Assembly: GCA_020226215.1 (NCBI GenBank)
Contig: CM035236.1
Coordinates: forward strand, 8,623,001-8,687,000
Origin: Sindora glabra
Lineage: Eukaryota > Streptophyta > Magnoliopsida > Fabales > Fabaceae
Length of the DNA stretch: 64,000 nt
Reading direction: 5' to 3'
How positions within the stretch are numbered: the first letter of the stretch is position 1; every line of letters starts with the position of its first letter. The translations under genes were made by a program, and so were the position numbers. Under the pieces are notes generated by a model, which saw only the letters and a list, made by a program, of their open reading frames with translations, was not told the origin of the DNA and did not search any database. Below, in pieces: positions 37,064-51,213 of this stretch.

Positions 37064-39152
37064 TCAAACACTGCTAATGGTCTCTTCGATGCTTTCATTC
37101 GGAATCACTGAGTTAAGGCCGCCATGCTTAACGGGGTATGAAGGCAGCATTGTAATTCCACACATGCCAGTGTCAGTGCCGGCCACATTACGCTGCATCT
37201 TGATGTATCCATTCTCGCCCCAGCTGGTGCCCCATGAGTTCCTCACAAGCCAATAATCCACACCATCTTCAGCGCCGTATCCTACCACAACCACACCATG
37301 GTCTAATTCTGTCCCACATTCCCCTGTAAATACCCCCTGCAATAATACAACAATTATACAGGCATGTTATTTTCATGCTTGTTGTACAATAAGTTCACTA
37401 TCTCAAGCTGACCAAAAATTTGAGTACTACTTCATGTTAAAAGATTGCCTAAGATCAAATGCTACGGTAAAGATGAAATCAGAGAAAGCATATATTATGT
37501 TTTTTCTGCTTCAGCTTTGACAGAAGCCCTTTCATCTATTATCAATTACAGGCTTTACAGCCAAGTCTGTTTATACCAAAAAAATTTACTCAAAAAAAAA
37601 AAAAAAAAAAAGAAATCAAGTATTTATATTCTTTGAAGAAATAGTCCGTTGGAGAACCATCTCAACAGCGAAAACATGTACTTCAGCTACTTAAGCAAGA
37701 AAATTTTTTTATAATTATTCAATTTCTAATTTTCTCATTATAAAATCCATTTTACTCTCAAAACTACATCTTGCACTTTACTCCCGGAAAAATGCATTTT
37801 TAAAGAGTGTTTCTCCAACAACATCAAGCTCAAGCCATACCATCAAAATAATCAACTTCACTAAATTTGGGGTAATTGTAGTTCTTGCATATATATATGT
37901 ATATGCATATATAATTCTCAAATTGCAGATAACTAAAGTTATGCAGATTTGACTGGGGAGGTAAAAAGTCCAGAAACTTTAATTATATAGGACTACGATT
38001 GTTATGAGAAATGTTACCGATTCATAGAGTTGAAATGCTCTGCTAGATGCTTCAATAGCAACGCTAACGGGTTGGTGAGCCACAGCTTTCTTCAACGCAT
38101 TTTCATTGTAAGGAAGAACATCCTCGTAACCATCTATGCTTACAACCTTAGCATTCGTCTGCATTTATTCAATCAACAAGAAAGAGCCACCCAAATCATT
38201 CATTACAAAGGAACACCAACCAATTGATTCATAATTGCGAACAGTAAAGACAACGTCAACGAAAATTGTCCTTGTCATACCCTGTTTAGAACGCATGTGC
38301 CATCAACACCCAGATAGGGATAGTCAGCCTCTGTGTCGATGCCTCCATTTCTGATGATGAACTCGAAAGCATAGTCCATGAGGCCGCCATTGCAGCCATT
38401 GTTGTAGGCTCTGTCGCAGTCTACGAGTTCTTGTTCCGATAAAGAAACCAGCTCGCCGCTTACTATCTTGTTTATGGCTTCAACCGACGCCACCGTTGAG
38501 AAAGCCCAACAACTTCCTGCGCCAAACCAAATATCGATACATCAACAAAGCCCAACATATGTTGGCCACTTGGGCGAATGACTGCCCGAATTGGGCCATC
38601 AAGGTTGGCTTAAGATTTTCACTAAATCTGCCAGCACCAACCTTTAAAAAAAGAGAAAAAAGAAAAAAGAAAATTACCACAACTACCCTGATCTTTGATT
38701 GGATTAACGGCACCTTTCAACCGCCAGTCAACATGCGCAGGCAAATCGACGGCGTCATAAGCATACCGGCGATGACCGGAGTTCTTGGCCCTCGTGACCC
38801 TGCGTTTGGCCTCAGTCCTAGTACCAAAGTACATGGCACTGTATTCCTCGTTTGTCAAATCGGCAAACCTATTCAATCCAACTCTGTAGGTGCGGTTCTG
38901 AGCGTTATGTTGATCAATGAATCGCAGGTTGTCCTTAAAAACTTCAAATCTCCTGTCTTTCGCTCCCAACCCATTATATATTTTCTGGGTCTTCACTAGC
39001 CACTCTTGGTATATAGACATTACCTCTTCTTCACTTCGCCAATTCGGTTGGTCTTGGCTCTGGCTGTAGCTTACGATGGACTCAATATCTAAAGCCAAAG
39101 ACACAGAGAAGGAAAGGAAGATCAGAAAGATAGATAAAACCATTGCAGCCAT
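37064..39152 (-). CDS. Papain-like cysteine protease, four exons, 374 aa
   Basis: C1A endopeptidase made as a secreted zymogen and expected in vacuole, lytic compartments or apoplast. Exons on the minus strand are 39152-38678, 38516-38281, 38158-38018 and 37336-37064, all GT-AG, 1125 nt in total. Residues 1-20 form a signal peptide. The I29 inhibitor propeptide spans about 41-100, with an ERFNIN-type helix (DRRFEVFKDNLRFIDQHN) and LNRFADLTNEEY. The mature enzyme begins near LPAHVDW (about 137). The catalytic set is complete: Gln155 (KDQGSCG), Cys161 (GSCWAFS, in exon 2), His297 (LDHGVVVVGYG) and Asn317 (NSWG). It ends soon after YPVKHG, without the proline-rich and granulin domains of full RD21 proteases. 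The best guess is the Arabidopsis CP1 (At4g36880) group, supported by the IRX14 neighbour. The ATG at 39152 was chosen because a TATA box lies upstream of it and downstream of the in-frame ATG at 39296. Confidence 0.94.
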
Positions 39153-39264
39153 AATTAATAGTAAGTTGCAGAAGAGAAAAGAAGAGTTGTGGAGGCTTGA
39201 AGAAAGGATAGAACATAGAAATTTGGAAAGGTTGTTGGTGAAGTCAAGTAGGGAAGAGTTTCCG

Positions 39265-39271
39265 TTATATA
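39265..39271 (-). promoter_or_regulatory. TATA box of the cysteine protease gene
   Basis: TATATAA on the minus strand, about 113 bp upstream of the chosen ATG at 39152. It predicts a transcription start near 39240 and a leader of about 85 nt. It excludes the in-frame ATG at 39296 from the mRNA. Confidence 0.6.
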
Positions 39272-39299
39272 GTGAAGGTGGGGGGGAATTTTTCATTAT

Positions 39300-40890
39300 T
39301 CAAATATGGTGAATAATGAATGTAAGAAAATGAATAATTAGACAACCGGTGAATAATTTTGGGAAGGAAAAATTATTAGATTCAGCACCGCCACACCATG
39401 TGTCTTGGTCTTGATGGGTTGATGTTGGACACTAAAAATTTACATTTGCAATGCTTAATTGTTCAAAAATCCTATTAATTGATACTATTTCTTACTCTAA
39501 AAGAATGAGATGGATATAAATAAGAGGATTTACAACTATGTGAGTGCACAAAATGTATAATTTGGCTTATGCTTGTGATTATATATATCATTCTTTTAAA
39601 AATTTTCTTACTGCAAGAGTAAGGTAAATTTTTCCCACCTTTTCCTAAGGTAAGAGGGCACTATTGATTGGAATATTTTAAAGTAAGAGACAATAATATG
39701 GTGAAGGAAATAGGTTGGTTTTCTTCGAGAAGAGGGAGTTCATGTTTGGGTAGCCAGTGAAGTTCGAATTATGTGCTTTTTAGACATGAAAAAGTTAGAA
39801 GCTTAATGGGAAAAAAAAAGGAACAACAATGCCTTTTTACACTTATACAAACTTTCGGTTCATCAAGTGCGCAGCTCTTAGATCCCTATCAGAAGGATTG
39901 AAATATATATTTAAGGTAAGTGTGAATCAGCTGAGTTATTGGGTTACCGTCAAGTCGCCTTCCTTGGTAAAGTTCATTGTTTTGTAAATCAGAATTTTGT
40001 TAATAATGACATCAAAAGTTAGACAATTTGCAAGCAGAAGGAATTTTACTACGAGTATTATTATTGTATGTTCTGAAATTGAAGTGGAACAATATTTTCT
40101 TCTGCTAAACTTTTATTGGCAAAGAAATAAAGAAATGGGGCTGTGACAGTGTGCAATGCATGAAAGATGGGAAATTGTGAATTTATGAGAGGGGGTTCAT
40201 TGTATAATATCATCTGACAGCCGCAACTAGCAAGTGTTTCTGTGCATCGTAGACATATGAATTAACATAGCTGAGCTGGCGACAGAACCAGAAATCTAGT
40301 TTGCAGAACAACACGACTGAATGAAAATTTTACATTTTTTTTTTCTTGCGTTCGAATCTTACCAGATCCAATTATTTATTTAATTATTTTTATATCTCTC
40401 TCAAAATACCATTCTCTCCCTCCTTTATTCATTAACCTCGTATCAATGCCCCTCAGAATTAGGGTGGCATGCAAAATAAAAGTGAACCTCGCAGTTATAT
40501 ATCACAAGGCCAGTAATCGCTCTGTGAAAAATATTGCTATATTAGTTTTGTTGATACGAAAATCCAAACACTGAAAACATCTGTATAATTCTTTTGAGAA
40601 GAATCTGTGTAACATATTGATGCATATTGAATACAAGGGGAAATTATCCAGTCGACATTACCTTTAAAGCTACAGGAATATTAATCACCCCAACAAAAAT
40701 ATGAGAAGAGAAAAAAATGAAAAAAAAAATATAGATCAGACTCGAATTCAGAAATGCTGGACCAACATAGAAGTCATCTTGTATTCGGCCAGAAAGGCCA
40801 TCAACTTCATTTTGTCATTCTTGAGTGTTGTTTCTTAAGGCCAGCAGTCATAAATCAACAAGGCGTTAAATTCAGATGCTCCTACTGAGA
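39300..40890. other. Intergenic between protease 5' end and IRX14 3' end
   Basis: Promoter side of the protease gene and 3' flank of the glycosyltransferase gene, which lie head-to-tail on the minus strand. No additional gene, repeat or RNA gene was recognised. Confidence 0.5.
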
Positions 40891-40892
40891 TC

Positions 40893-43800
40893 TCAGTTTT
40901 GTGCTGAATTTGTAGAGCCTTGCATGTCAACTAATTTAGTGTCGTGCTTTCTCTTTCTTCGGCTGCGTTTAGATCGAGATGTCCGAGTCTTCGTAGAATG
41001 TTTAGTTGTTGCTGGCTGGTCCTGTATGCCACTAAGCACTTTCTCATTAGATGGGAGCTCAGGAGGGGCATCAGGCCATGGAGTGCGTTTTGATGGGACA
41101 GTGATGTCCAAAGGAGGGTCAATTATCCATCTGTATCAAATATCATCAAATGGTCAGGGATACACATATTAAACACACATATAAAACTAAGAGCTGACAA
41201 ATTGTTGGAAGCCAGAGGATCTGTGAACAGAAAAAATTGACTTAATGAAGAATTGATGTCAATGTAATTGCTCAACAATGAAAAGACCGTACTCAGAAAA
41301 TTATATAAATTTGTCCAAAAATGTTTCAGAAGTTCTGGGATTTTGCTAATGGCAGAAAAAGTCCCAACACCAGTTCCCTCACCATTAAACTTTTCTCCGG
41401 CATCTTCCTCATTTTGAAAGTAGTAGATGACTACTCGATATAATAGCAAATAGTAAATAACCAAAAAAGTAACAAGCATAACAGGATATTGGAAGTTGGA
41501 ACTTCCCTCCACCCCTCAAATGATGATTTATTTTTGGTAAATTTAAAATGAGTTTTTGTCTTCAATCAGTCGGGAAAAACCAACAAGTATTATTCACAAC
41601 TCAACAACTTCTTAGCCTTTTTTAGGTTGACATATTATTCCTGAAGATCTGTTGATTTCTAAAGTCCATTATAAGAACATGCAAACATGAACTCTGCACT
41701 ACTGTCTATTTTATAAAGGCAAAACCATCGAGCAGATATTGTTACAGTAGAACTGCTTCAATACATTAGACAATTTTATCCTAAGAACCCAGAACTGCAG
41801 CTATACATAATGTTTTGTAAAGACTTGAAATTACAGTTGGTTTTTAATTGGCATTCACAAAGTAGAAGGCTACATAGGAAGGAGGATGACATAACATAAT
41901 CCATGAACCTGCCTTGTTTTCTGCTCACGGAATACATCTCAATAGTAAATAATCATGGACCAAAGGAAACATCATGACCAATATTCATGAGGATTGCGCA
42001 GGCATGGCAAGTGTTTTGATAGTAGATAATATTCAATTAGGTCAGATGAAAACCAAGAATTCCCAAATGATATTACTCAGACATCTAGTCTAACATTCCT
42101 AAGTCGCTACTTACAATTCTAAACTGCCAATTAAAGTATTACATTGCATCTCTAACTGCAACAGTGAAACCTTGACTTGGACGAATGTATTTCTTTGGTT
42201 TCATCAAGTCAAAAGATCCAAAATATTCCAAGAAGTCATCCCAATTCAGATTAGAATACAAAGCCAACAGTTACAAAAGAAACACACATTCTATAGCAAC
42301 ATATAGGGGTACAGCTAAAATGGATTCTACATTTTGACCAAGTTGTAACAATAGCATTTCTTCAATACTCATCAAGTGATATGCATGAAATGATAACTTG
42401 TTCATAGTAAATTAAAAGTAAGCTGAATATTGAAAAATAAGAGGTGAGAACTCACCTAGCAGGGAATTTGCTGTCTGTGCGAGCTTCAACACGCAACCAC
42501 CAAAGAAAAACTTGGCGGCCACAGCAACCAAGCGGTTCCACCACAGAGGTGTCCTTGAGCAAAGACAGCAGACTCTCTATGTCCTCATTATCCCCTCCTA
42601 ATGCATCAAGATCCCTAATCCACTGTGGCTTGTCATTAGCATCCTTCCAAAGCAATCTCGAATTCAACACAAAGCCAGACCACTCCAGTTTTCTAGGCAG
42701 TACAGGTGCTTGGTCATCAATGTAAACAGCACTTCTTCCTCCATATTGCAATGCGTTGAAGGTGTGCCACCCCACCAACTTATTAGTAGAATTACAAGCA
42801 GGACCTTGCACTGGCATTGGTGGGGCATCCTCCACGCCCTGTTTCTGAAGCAAGGATGAAGATTCATCAACATTACCGGAGTGAAGAAGTATTCCAACTG
42901 AAACAGCACCGACCCATTTCACATCCTGAATTTCATCAAAAAGCTCCATACTATGCATATTACTATCATCAGCAAACATCACAACTCCATCCAGCTTCTC
43001 TTTCGTCACGATTCTGTCTAACCACACAGCAAATCAATCAAATCTCATACTCGTTACTCACAAACAAGCTAAATCTGTAAATCATGGATTGTGCTATCCT
43101 AAGAAGATATGAGAAGTGGCCTAAAGCTTTTCAATGTATTTCCATTGTTTTAACGATGCTGAGCAGTTTACTTTCCTTTTTAAATTCAGCTGCTATTTAT
43201 TATGATCCATTTAATATGAATAATACTACCAAGGAAACATCCCAAATAATAACAGCCGTTTCTTTAATAACCAAACTAACTGGACGCCATCAATTGAACC
43301 AGTGGAATACTAAATGTTTTACCTCAAAGCGTGAAGCCGCATTTTAGCCTCCAATTTATGCCTCCCCTCCCATGAGATGGGCATCTTTTGATTGAACCCG
43401 ACATGGATTATTCTAAGACCCGATTTAGAAATAATTGAAGCAGTCTCATTGGTGGCTCCCCCGGCCTCCACCACAATCCACACCAGATCGTATGGCACCA
43501 GCATTAGCGAATGCATCACGCCGGTCAAATGCAGCGCCTGAAATGTGCGCACATAGGTAGGCGTGACCGCAATCACAGTCCTAGGGTTCTTAAACCCAAA
43601 CTGAAGCCTCTGCTCCCTCTGAACTCTCTCAATTATCTGATGCGCCTTCATCACCTCCTCCGGATTCGGATGCGGCCACGAACGGATTCGGATCCCATGT
43701 CGCCCGACCACAACCCTGCTGGTGGAGCTGGCAACAGTGGTTCTATTAGCAGGATTTTCAGTATTTGTTATCGGATTCGAAGTAAGAGAGGAATGAACGT

Positions 43801-44068
43801 TAATAGAACTAGTGATTTCACTGGCACTGCGAAACGGAACTGTATACAGATTGGTAGACGAAGTAGAGAAGAGAAAGAAGAAGACAAGACGAGAGAAGCG
43901 GAATCCAAGCACGAGACTTATGAGGCAGCAGATTGCATGAAGTGCGAGCCAGAAAACCCCCGCCGGCAACTTGACCGAGCCGTCGGCGGCGGAATCTAAC
44001 TGGGGAGATCCTCTTAAGCTGTTGCTCCGGCGGTTAATGTAGCTCTGATGCAACGTCGAGAGCTTCAT
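40893..44068 (-). CDS. IRX14: GT43 glycosyltransferase, IRX14 type, three exons, 513 aa
   Basis: Golgi type II membrane protein required for elongation of the xylan backbone in secondary walls, acting with IRX9 and IRX10 in the xylan synthase complex. Exons on the minus strand are 44068-43323, 43013-42456 and 41130-40893 (1542 nt). The last intron is long (1325 bp). The N-terminus MKLSTLHQSYINRRSNS is characteristic of IRX14, followed by a membrane anchor at about 35-70 (VFWLALHAICCLISLVLGF and LVFFFLFSTSS). The GT43 domain covers about 150-400, with PRTVIAVTPTYVRTFQALHL, LVWIVVEAGGATNETA and the metal-binding region FADDSN (Asp264-Asp265). WGAVSVGIL-like and FVLNSRLLW segments follow. The C-terminus is basic and Ser/Thr-rich (SRSKRSRRKRKHD). 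Arabidopsis IRX14 is of similar length (about 525 aa). IRX14 versus IRX14-LIKE cannot be settled here; the protease neighbour favours IRX14. Confidence 0.95.
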
Positions 44069-44099
44069 TATCTCTCTGTGGCTATCTGTACCTGTCCCT

Positions 44100-47000
44100 C
44101 CAAGAGGCTGGAGAGAATAAAGAAGATAGTGGGGTGGCTGGTATAGGAAACACTGCAATTTAATCAGACATTTTCCTTTGGGTTTACGGATAAATCGGTT
44201 TGCTTACTGTCTTGTTTTGAGACATTTCAACAACCTTCATCATACCAAAAATCGAAGACCCAACAAACATACAAAAGACGCGGCGGGACACGTCTTATGA
44301 AGGACGACAGGAGGGAAGCAACCTCGGGCTAATATTTTTCCCCTAATTAGCTGTTTCAGTTTTGGTGGTTTTAGAACCTGGGTTACACGTGGAGGATTAC
44401 CATTGGGTGGTAGGAATATAATTAGAGATAGAGTTAGAGTAATTATATGATCTCTACTTGATTAATTATTTCTACTTACGTAGCTAACCTCTTTCACTAC
44501 TATCAAACTACTGAAATGTAAAAGAGGATATTCGGAACGGAAGACGGGGTTTATTGGTCAACGGGCTCCGTTATTTTTCTGGTCTTGTAGTTTCCATTGT
44601 TTTCTTTCGGTTTCTGGGCTACCAAAGAGAGCACCCTGACATTCCATCAAACTAGATTTGAAATGTTTTTTTTTTTCCCCCTCATTGGCTTTAATTCGGT
44701 CGGAGAATTTCTTATTTCTTTCCTTTTCATAATTTTACAAGATATTATTTATTTTAGAACAAATTTAATTCACCTCCTTTAAATTTAATATAATTATATT
44801 TATATTTTTTATCTTTAAAAATATATATTAACTTTCCTTTTAATTAACACATTGAAATAGATCAAAGTTCGACTCGTATATTTATAAAATTTAACAAATT
44901 AAAGTTTCTAAAATAAAATTCTGTTTAAATATTGACCTAATTTAACCCAATTCATTTTATTTAAGGTTCGTGCAGAGCAAAATTAATCAACATTAATTAT
45001 TTACTTAATTTTTTTCTTTTTATGTGGACTCAAATTTTCAATTTCAATAAAAGTATACTCTTTATATAAAATATATTATAAATTATTTGTAAATGATATT
45101 TTTATTCGTGAATATTTTATAACTTATTTATATATATAATATTTTTATAATTATTACGAATATTAAATGTGTTATAACTTATTTATAAATAAATTTATAA
45201 TATTTTGTAATATTTTTAATCTTTTTATTATTTAAAAGATAAAATTTTCAATTTTTAAAAAGGAAGGGAAAAAAGTTTGCAAGCAACTTGTTTACCGGGG
45301 ATCAAATCAGGACTTCGAATTTAGAAGGCCACTTAAATTGCAGGTCGCTATTTAATAATCCAATTTTTTTACATATACTCATCTCTTCTTTCCTTTATTT
45401 TAAATATATAATCACCTTCTTTGTTTTTGAAAAATTGAGGAGGTGAATTATATTTTTAAAAATTTAAAAAGTGTGAGTATAATTAACTTAAATATAAAAA
45501 AATATAAATGTAATTTGCTCTTTGTTTTAAAATTATAATATTTTATGATATGTTTAAAAGTGGAAAATAAAAAAAAGGAGAAACAATAGAAAGAATTAAA
45601 AATAAGGAAAGAGAGGAGAATAAATTATTAAAAAATGACTTTCCATTTCCATCCTTACATGTTTAACGATGGAGGAATTGGGGAAAAAAATGAATACTTG
45701 AGAATTGGGGAAGATTACTACGAGGTTTCTCATTATCTTCTCAGTCAAAACTTGTAAATAAATGAGATGTTATGACATAATTTTTTCTTACATCTCATTT
45801 CCCCCTTTTTTTTTTTTCATCCATTCAAGGCAATTATTTCAATTCGGGAAAATCTAGAAGGAAATCTATTTAATCATAAGGTTTTCAATTAATAGAATAA
45901 TGAGAATTATATTCTACTTTATTTTTTTCCCAATTATATGCATATACATGCGACAGAATCTAGTTTAAATATTCAATAAACAACTTTGGTGGTTGCTAAT
46001 ATTTTTTAGGTAATGTTACGGGAGTAGAATTTTTTAAAATATTGAATATTTTATTTTAAAATTTTTTAAATTTTAATAAAAAAATATAAATTAAAAATAT
46101 AAATTCTAATATATTAAATATAATTTAATAATAAAAATATTTAATTTTTTAAAGAAATCGATCTTCTCATAATATTATCTTTACGTTCCTATTGCAGTGG
46201 TCCAAGTTCATCCTGAGATGATCTCTAAGTCAAAGAATTAGACAAAGAAAAAAAAAAGGATGCTGATTTTCTTTCTTTCTACTTTCAAAGGCGCTGCTGA
46301 TATTGGCCCGGTCTCCTCCTGGTATGTAGCAGCACATCTTGGAGGATGATGATAACGTGGCATGCTTTTCGAGGACTTAATTCGTTGCCGTTGCCTTTTC
46401 AGCCACCTTTTCTTCGCCAGCTTCCCAAGCCACGTGCCATCGTGCCATCGTGGGTCTCATCTTAACCCTAAATTATATATTAATATCATATATACAATTA
46501 TATAAAAAAATTTAACCTCTAAAACACTGCCATATCAAAAATAAAAAATATATAAGAAAAAATCCATCATATTAACCATCCGTTATAATCATTAATTAAA
46601 AAGGGAAGCTACAGTTAATTACATTTTTTATGAATTTTTTTAAAAAATAAAAATATTACTTTTTATATATCATTAACATTTTCAATTACTTATAATAATA
46701 CTTATAGATTCCTAATTATCTGACACCAATATCATTATTATACCTTACTTTATCATATGGATTCTTTCGAGCCTTCCTGCTGTTGATCCATTTAAGGAAT
46801 GTATCTTCGAGCTCTTTTTCTATAACAAGGCTACGGTGTAGATACACCAAGACCCTTACAATGATCAAGTTAGCTTGAAAGTAAAGGTTTAATACAATGA
46901 AAAATATTAGTAATTATTGAATATGTAAATTTGAAGTATTTATGTGCATCAAAAGACAGGCTCAAATTAATAAAAAAAAATGGTATGTGGATACATAGAA

Positions 47001-49580
47001 GGTCAAATTTAGAAAAATTAATGATTTTTAAAGATAATGTAATCATTTGACTGTATTTATATATTTTATACTTCTTCAACGTATAACTCGACTCAAGACC
47101 TAATAGATATATTAATTTGATAAAATTACTTAACATGTTTTGTTAATTTAACAAATCGAATTAGAGTATTTATGTTCAATCCAATAATATATATCACTTC
47201 TACCCTTAACTAATTGTCGTTTGAATATTTGTGTTACATTAGTTCTTTGTATCAATCCTTGATTAAGTTATTCAATTCTAAAATTTGAAAAGTTGCAACA
47301 ATATAATTCTTCTAAATATCACCTTTAAAGGAAAAGGATATAGTAGATAAACCAGATTGAGATATGATAATTTCAATAGTTTGATAGACACTAAATGTAA
47401 GTTAGATTAAAGTATTAATTGACAATAATATTTTAAAATATAAGAGGAATGTGTGAAATATGCACATAAGTTTTTTTCTCAAGCATGTTGGCATGCGATT
47501 GAAAACGAAATGCCCTTTTTACCCGCCGTAAAAACAAATCCTAACAACCGGTTCTCCTTTTAAAAGAACTAAATGTGTTTTATATGCATTAAAAGAATTC
47601 CAATATGTTTAGCTGAGATTAATTTATTCGATGTATATACTATCCGTTGGATTGAAAGTGTGCCCTGTTGAACCTTCCCTGATTGCAATTAATGTTGAAG
47701 ATGCAACTTCTACTCAGCTAAACGTTATTCATTATCCAATTGCTCCATTTGAATGTGGACATCGCCTTAAGTTGAGTGTGTTCTTTTGAACCATGAATTT
47801 CTAATCTCGTGGCCTTTGCCGGTGTAGCTTCGCTTCGGTAAAACAAAATGTTGTCCACAACTTTTAATGATACTTTTGCTGCCAATGATGTCACAACATT
47901 CAGAAATAAAAAATGATTGATGTGAGAATCTTCCGAATAAGGTAATTGAAATTTTATTTCATCGATGCAATCTCCTCTAAATTGTAATAATTCTGATAAT
48001 AAAACAAGTTACATAGATTCAAAATCATTCAAAATTTGTTAGTCGCTTGGATTTAGGATAAGAAGGGCACTTTAATATTTGTTTCCTTTTTCATTTCAAA
48101 TAATCTTCTCTGTCTTTTTTTAGAATTAGAATCAGGTATACAAAGGGGAGGATTCATTGCATCATTAATATGGTAATAATTAGTATGTTATTTAATCTAA
48201 TCGTATATTATATTTACTTTTTTTTTCAGAGTCAAATATTTATATATTATATAATAATTTATTAATAATTAAACTTAGCAATATAAACCAATGCAACCCT
48301 TCTTATTAGTATGTCATAAAATTTTTTGCGATTAAAAGAAAAAAGGTCTCCTTCTTGGGATCCACGAGAGCAAATTCAATTTCGAAACAACAATTAGAGG
48401 CAACGTGAACTAAATATGACTATCAAATATTACCTCAAATGGGATAGAACTTGCAACCTGTGTGTAATGCACTATCCAAACAAGAATTTGGCGAAAGAAA
48501 AAGCAGTTAGAATCTCAACAGTAAAAGACGTTGATTGAGATAAGCAATCTAATTGCCAAATTTGTAAACCTTAGAAGATGTAGGGATCACCTAAAACTAA
48601 TCGTTTTTTTACTGAAATTAAGACAGAGCATCGCCAAATAACGTCTGGTAATCTAAAACTGTCGGAGCTCTAAGCAAAAGAATCTATAAATTAAGTTAAT
48701 CCAGTACTGACCAAGCTGAATGGAATTCAATTCAAGAAGGAAACTTTTTAGTCTTAACATCATACATGAAGTGGATATGAGCTAATCGCTAGAATGAGGG
48801 TCATCGTGCCACAGTAGCCGAATTTGGCAAGGAAAAAAAAATAACATGACAGGTTAATGTAAAATAATGTCATAATGTCATGATTTTTATTTAATTTTTT
48901 TATGATTTTATATTTTTGTTTTAATTTTCTAAAGTTAATGAACCAAAATATAATTATCCAAATTAAAGTTATAGTAGTTTTATTGACTATAAGGTTGGGT
49001 ATGGCCTAGCCATACAATAATTGATTATTGATAGATTTAAATATATATCATGATTTTATATTTCACACAGTTAGTAGTAATAATTAATTTTTTTTAGAGA
49101 GAATTGACGCTAAATGCTTTTACTATGAGGAAATTCACAATTAAAAAATAAATTATAAAATATAACTTATTATTTTATTGTAATTTCTTACTAAAAGCTT
49201 TTACACTAATTATTTTTTTAAAAATAGTCATTATTAAAAGTATTACCAAATTTAAAATTAGTTTACAAACTATAATAAATTAATAATCATTTATTTTTAT
49301 TATTATATTAGGCAATCATTTGATTCGCATAAGGGATAAATTTTCACGAAAAGTTGAACTTTCTAAAAAGTAAGAAATTGTTTGATTTGTTTTAATAGTA
49401 TGAAAAATTCTATTATTAGGAAATAAAAAAGATATAACTTATTTAGCTGATTATTATTTAAAAAATTAAAAAAAATAAAACTTCTTAAAAAATTATACTT
49501 TACACAAAGTATAGGAAGTTGTTTATTCACCTTCTTGAAGTAAATTCTATTTCTTATATTATTCATGGATATATTAATAA
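44100..49580. other. IRX14 promoter side and AT-rich intergenic DNA
   Basis: The first few hundred bases are the upstream region of the glycosyltransferase gene; I saw no clear TATA box. A less AT-rich island at 46.3-46.5 kb and another at 47.5-47.9 kb hold no supported frame. The rest is A/T-rich with no recognised gene. Confidence 0.5.
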
Positions 49581-51104
49581 AATTATTTTTATTAAATTTA
49601 ATTAATAAATTAATAATAATTAAAATTTTATTAATTCATATTATAATAATAATAAAAATATATTAATCATTTAATTAAATATTTTTAGAAAGTGTCACTT
49701 CATGTCTATTAACTAAATAATTTTGATTATTTTTCAAGAAGTTTATATAGAAAAGTATTTCTTAGAAATTTTAATTTCTTATGAGAAATTACTTTATGTA
49801 TAAATCAAACGACTTCTAAATTCTCTTATGAATTTTTGGAGAAGTTCTTAATGCTTAAAATTACTTTATTGATATTAATAAATTTTATATAATTAAATTT
49901 TGAATAAAAAATATTATTAAAAATATTAATACACCTTTTAATATTGTAATAAAAAATAAAAAGTAATGATAAATTTTAATTGTCTTTGATTATCTTTTTT
50001 CAATTATATTTCTATTCTCTCTTTCTTTCATAATTTTTCAAAATTGGTACTCACTTCTTTTTAATTTACTATAAAAAATAAAATAAATTTCTATAAAAAA
50101 TTAGATGTTATCTATATTAAATTTTTATCATTCTTGTGCTTAAAATTATTGATTGATATTAAGAAATTTTATATAATTCAATTTTGAATAAAAAAATATT
50201 ATTAAAAAGATTAATATACCTTTTAATATTGTAATAAAAAATAAAAAATAATGTTAAATTTTAATTGTCTCTGATTGTCTTTTTTAATTATATTTCTATT
50301 CTCTCTTTCTTTCATAATTTTTCAAAATTGGTACTTACTTATTTTTAATTTACTATAAAAAAAATAAAATGAATTTCTATAAAAATTAGATGTTATATAT
50401 ATTAAATTTTTTTAAATGATTAAATAAATTATAATTTAAATGAAATATATAAATTAAATAATTAATATAATAAATAATCAGTACTGTCAAATTTCTATAA
50501 AATACATAAGAAATACATAATTTTCTATTTGTATAATTAAATATCATGATAATAAGTAATAAAAATAACAAATATATAATAAGTAAAATAATATAATAGA
50601 TATATAATAAATATAATTATATTTTCAATTTATATTTATGATATAATATTTAATTTTTATATTATATAATACTCATTCTACTTATTATATAATTAACAAT
50701 TACAATTGTATACATATATTCATATTTTATAATTAATAAATTATATTTATTATAATTTTCAAAAATAAAATATTATAATTATTATTAAATAAATTAAATA
50801 GGCGTAATTTTGTATTTCTATCTATAAAAGACATAAAAAAATTCTTATTAAAGAGAATGTGGTTAAGCAACTTTTCATAAAGCTTATTTTTTCTATTTTA
50901 CTAGTTAGTAATTAGTCAAATGATTCAAAATTTTTCTACTCTTTTAATATTGTGACATAAAAATAAAAAATAATGATAAATTTTAATTCTCTCTGATTGC
51001 CTATTTTCTAATTGTATTTTTGTTTCATAATTTTTCAAGATTGGTACTTACTTATATTTAATTTACTATAAAAAGGTAAAATATATTTCTATAAAATGTT
51101 AGAT

Positions 51105-51106
<2 letters not shown>

Positions 51107-51153
<47 letters not shown>

Positions 51154-51168
51154 ATATATATATGTATG

Positions 51169-51206
<38 letters not shown>

Positions 51207-51210
51207 TATT
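51107..51210. repeat. (AT)n microsatellite with GTATGT interruptions
   Basis: About 100 bp of alternating AT, interrupted by tatgtatgtatat units, inside the tandem repeat block. Length is likely polymorphic. Confidence 0.9.
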
Positions 51211-51213
51211 ATA

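Noticed and set aside
38496..38999. 167-codon plus-strand ORF across the protease gene
   Set aside because: It is the mirror of protease exon 1 and intron 1, where the opposite strand has clear catalytic motifs.
39153..39296. Upstream in-frame extension of the protease start
   Set aside because: The TATA box at 39265-39271 places transcription start inside this stretch, and the downstream ATG directly precedes a classic signal peptide.
41123..41512. 129-codon minus-strand ORF with hydrophobic stretches
   Set aside because: It lies in the long last intron of IRX14 and overlaps the exon 3 acceptor; no family features.
43511..43999. 162-codon plus-strand ORF in IRX14 exon 1
   Set aside because: Antisense shadow of the GT43 coding exon.
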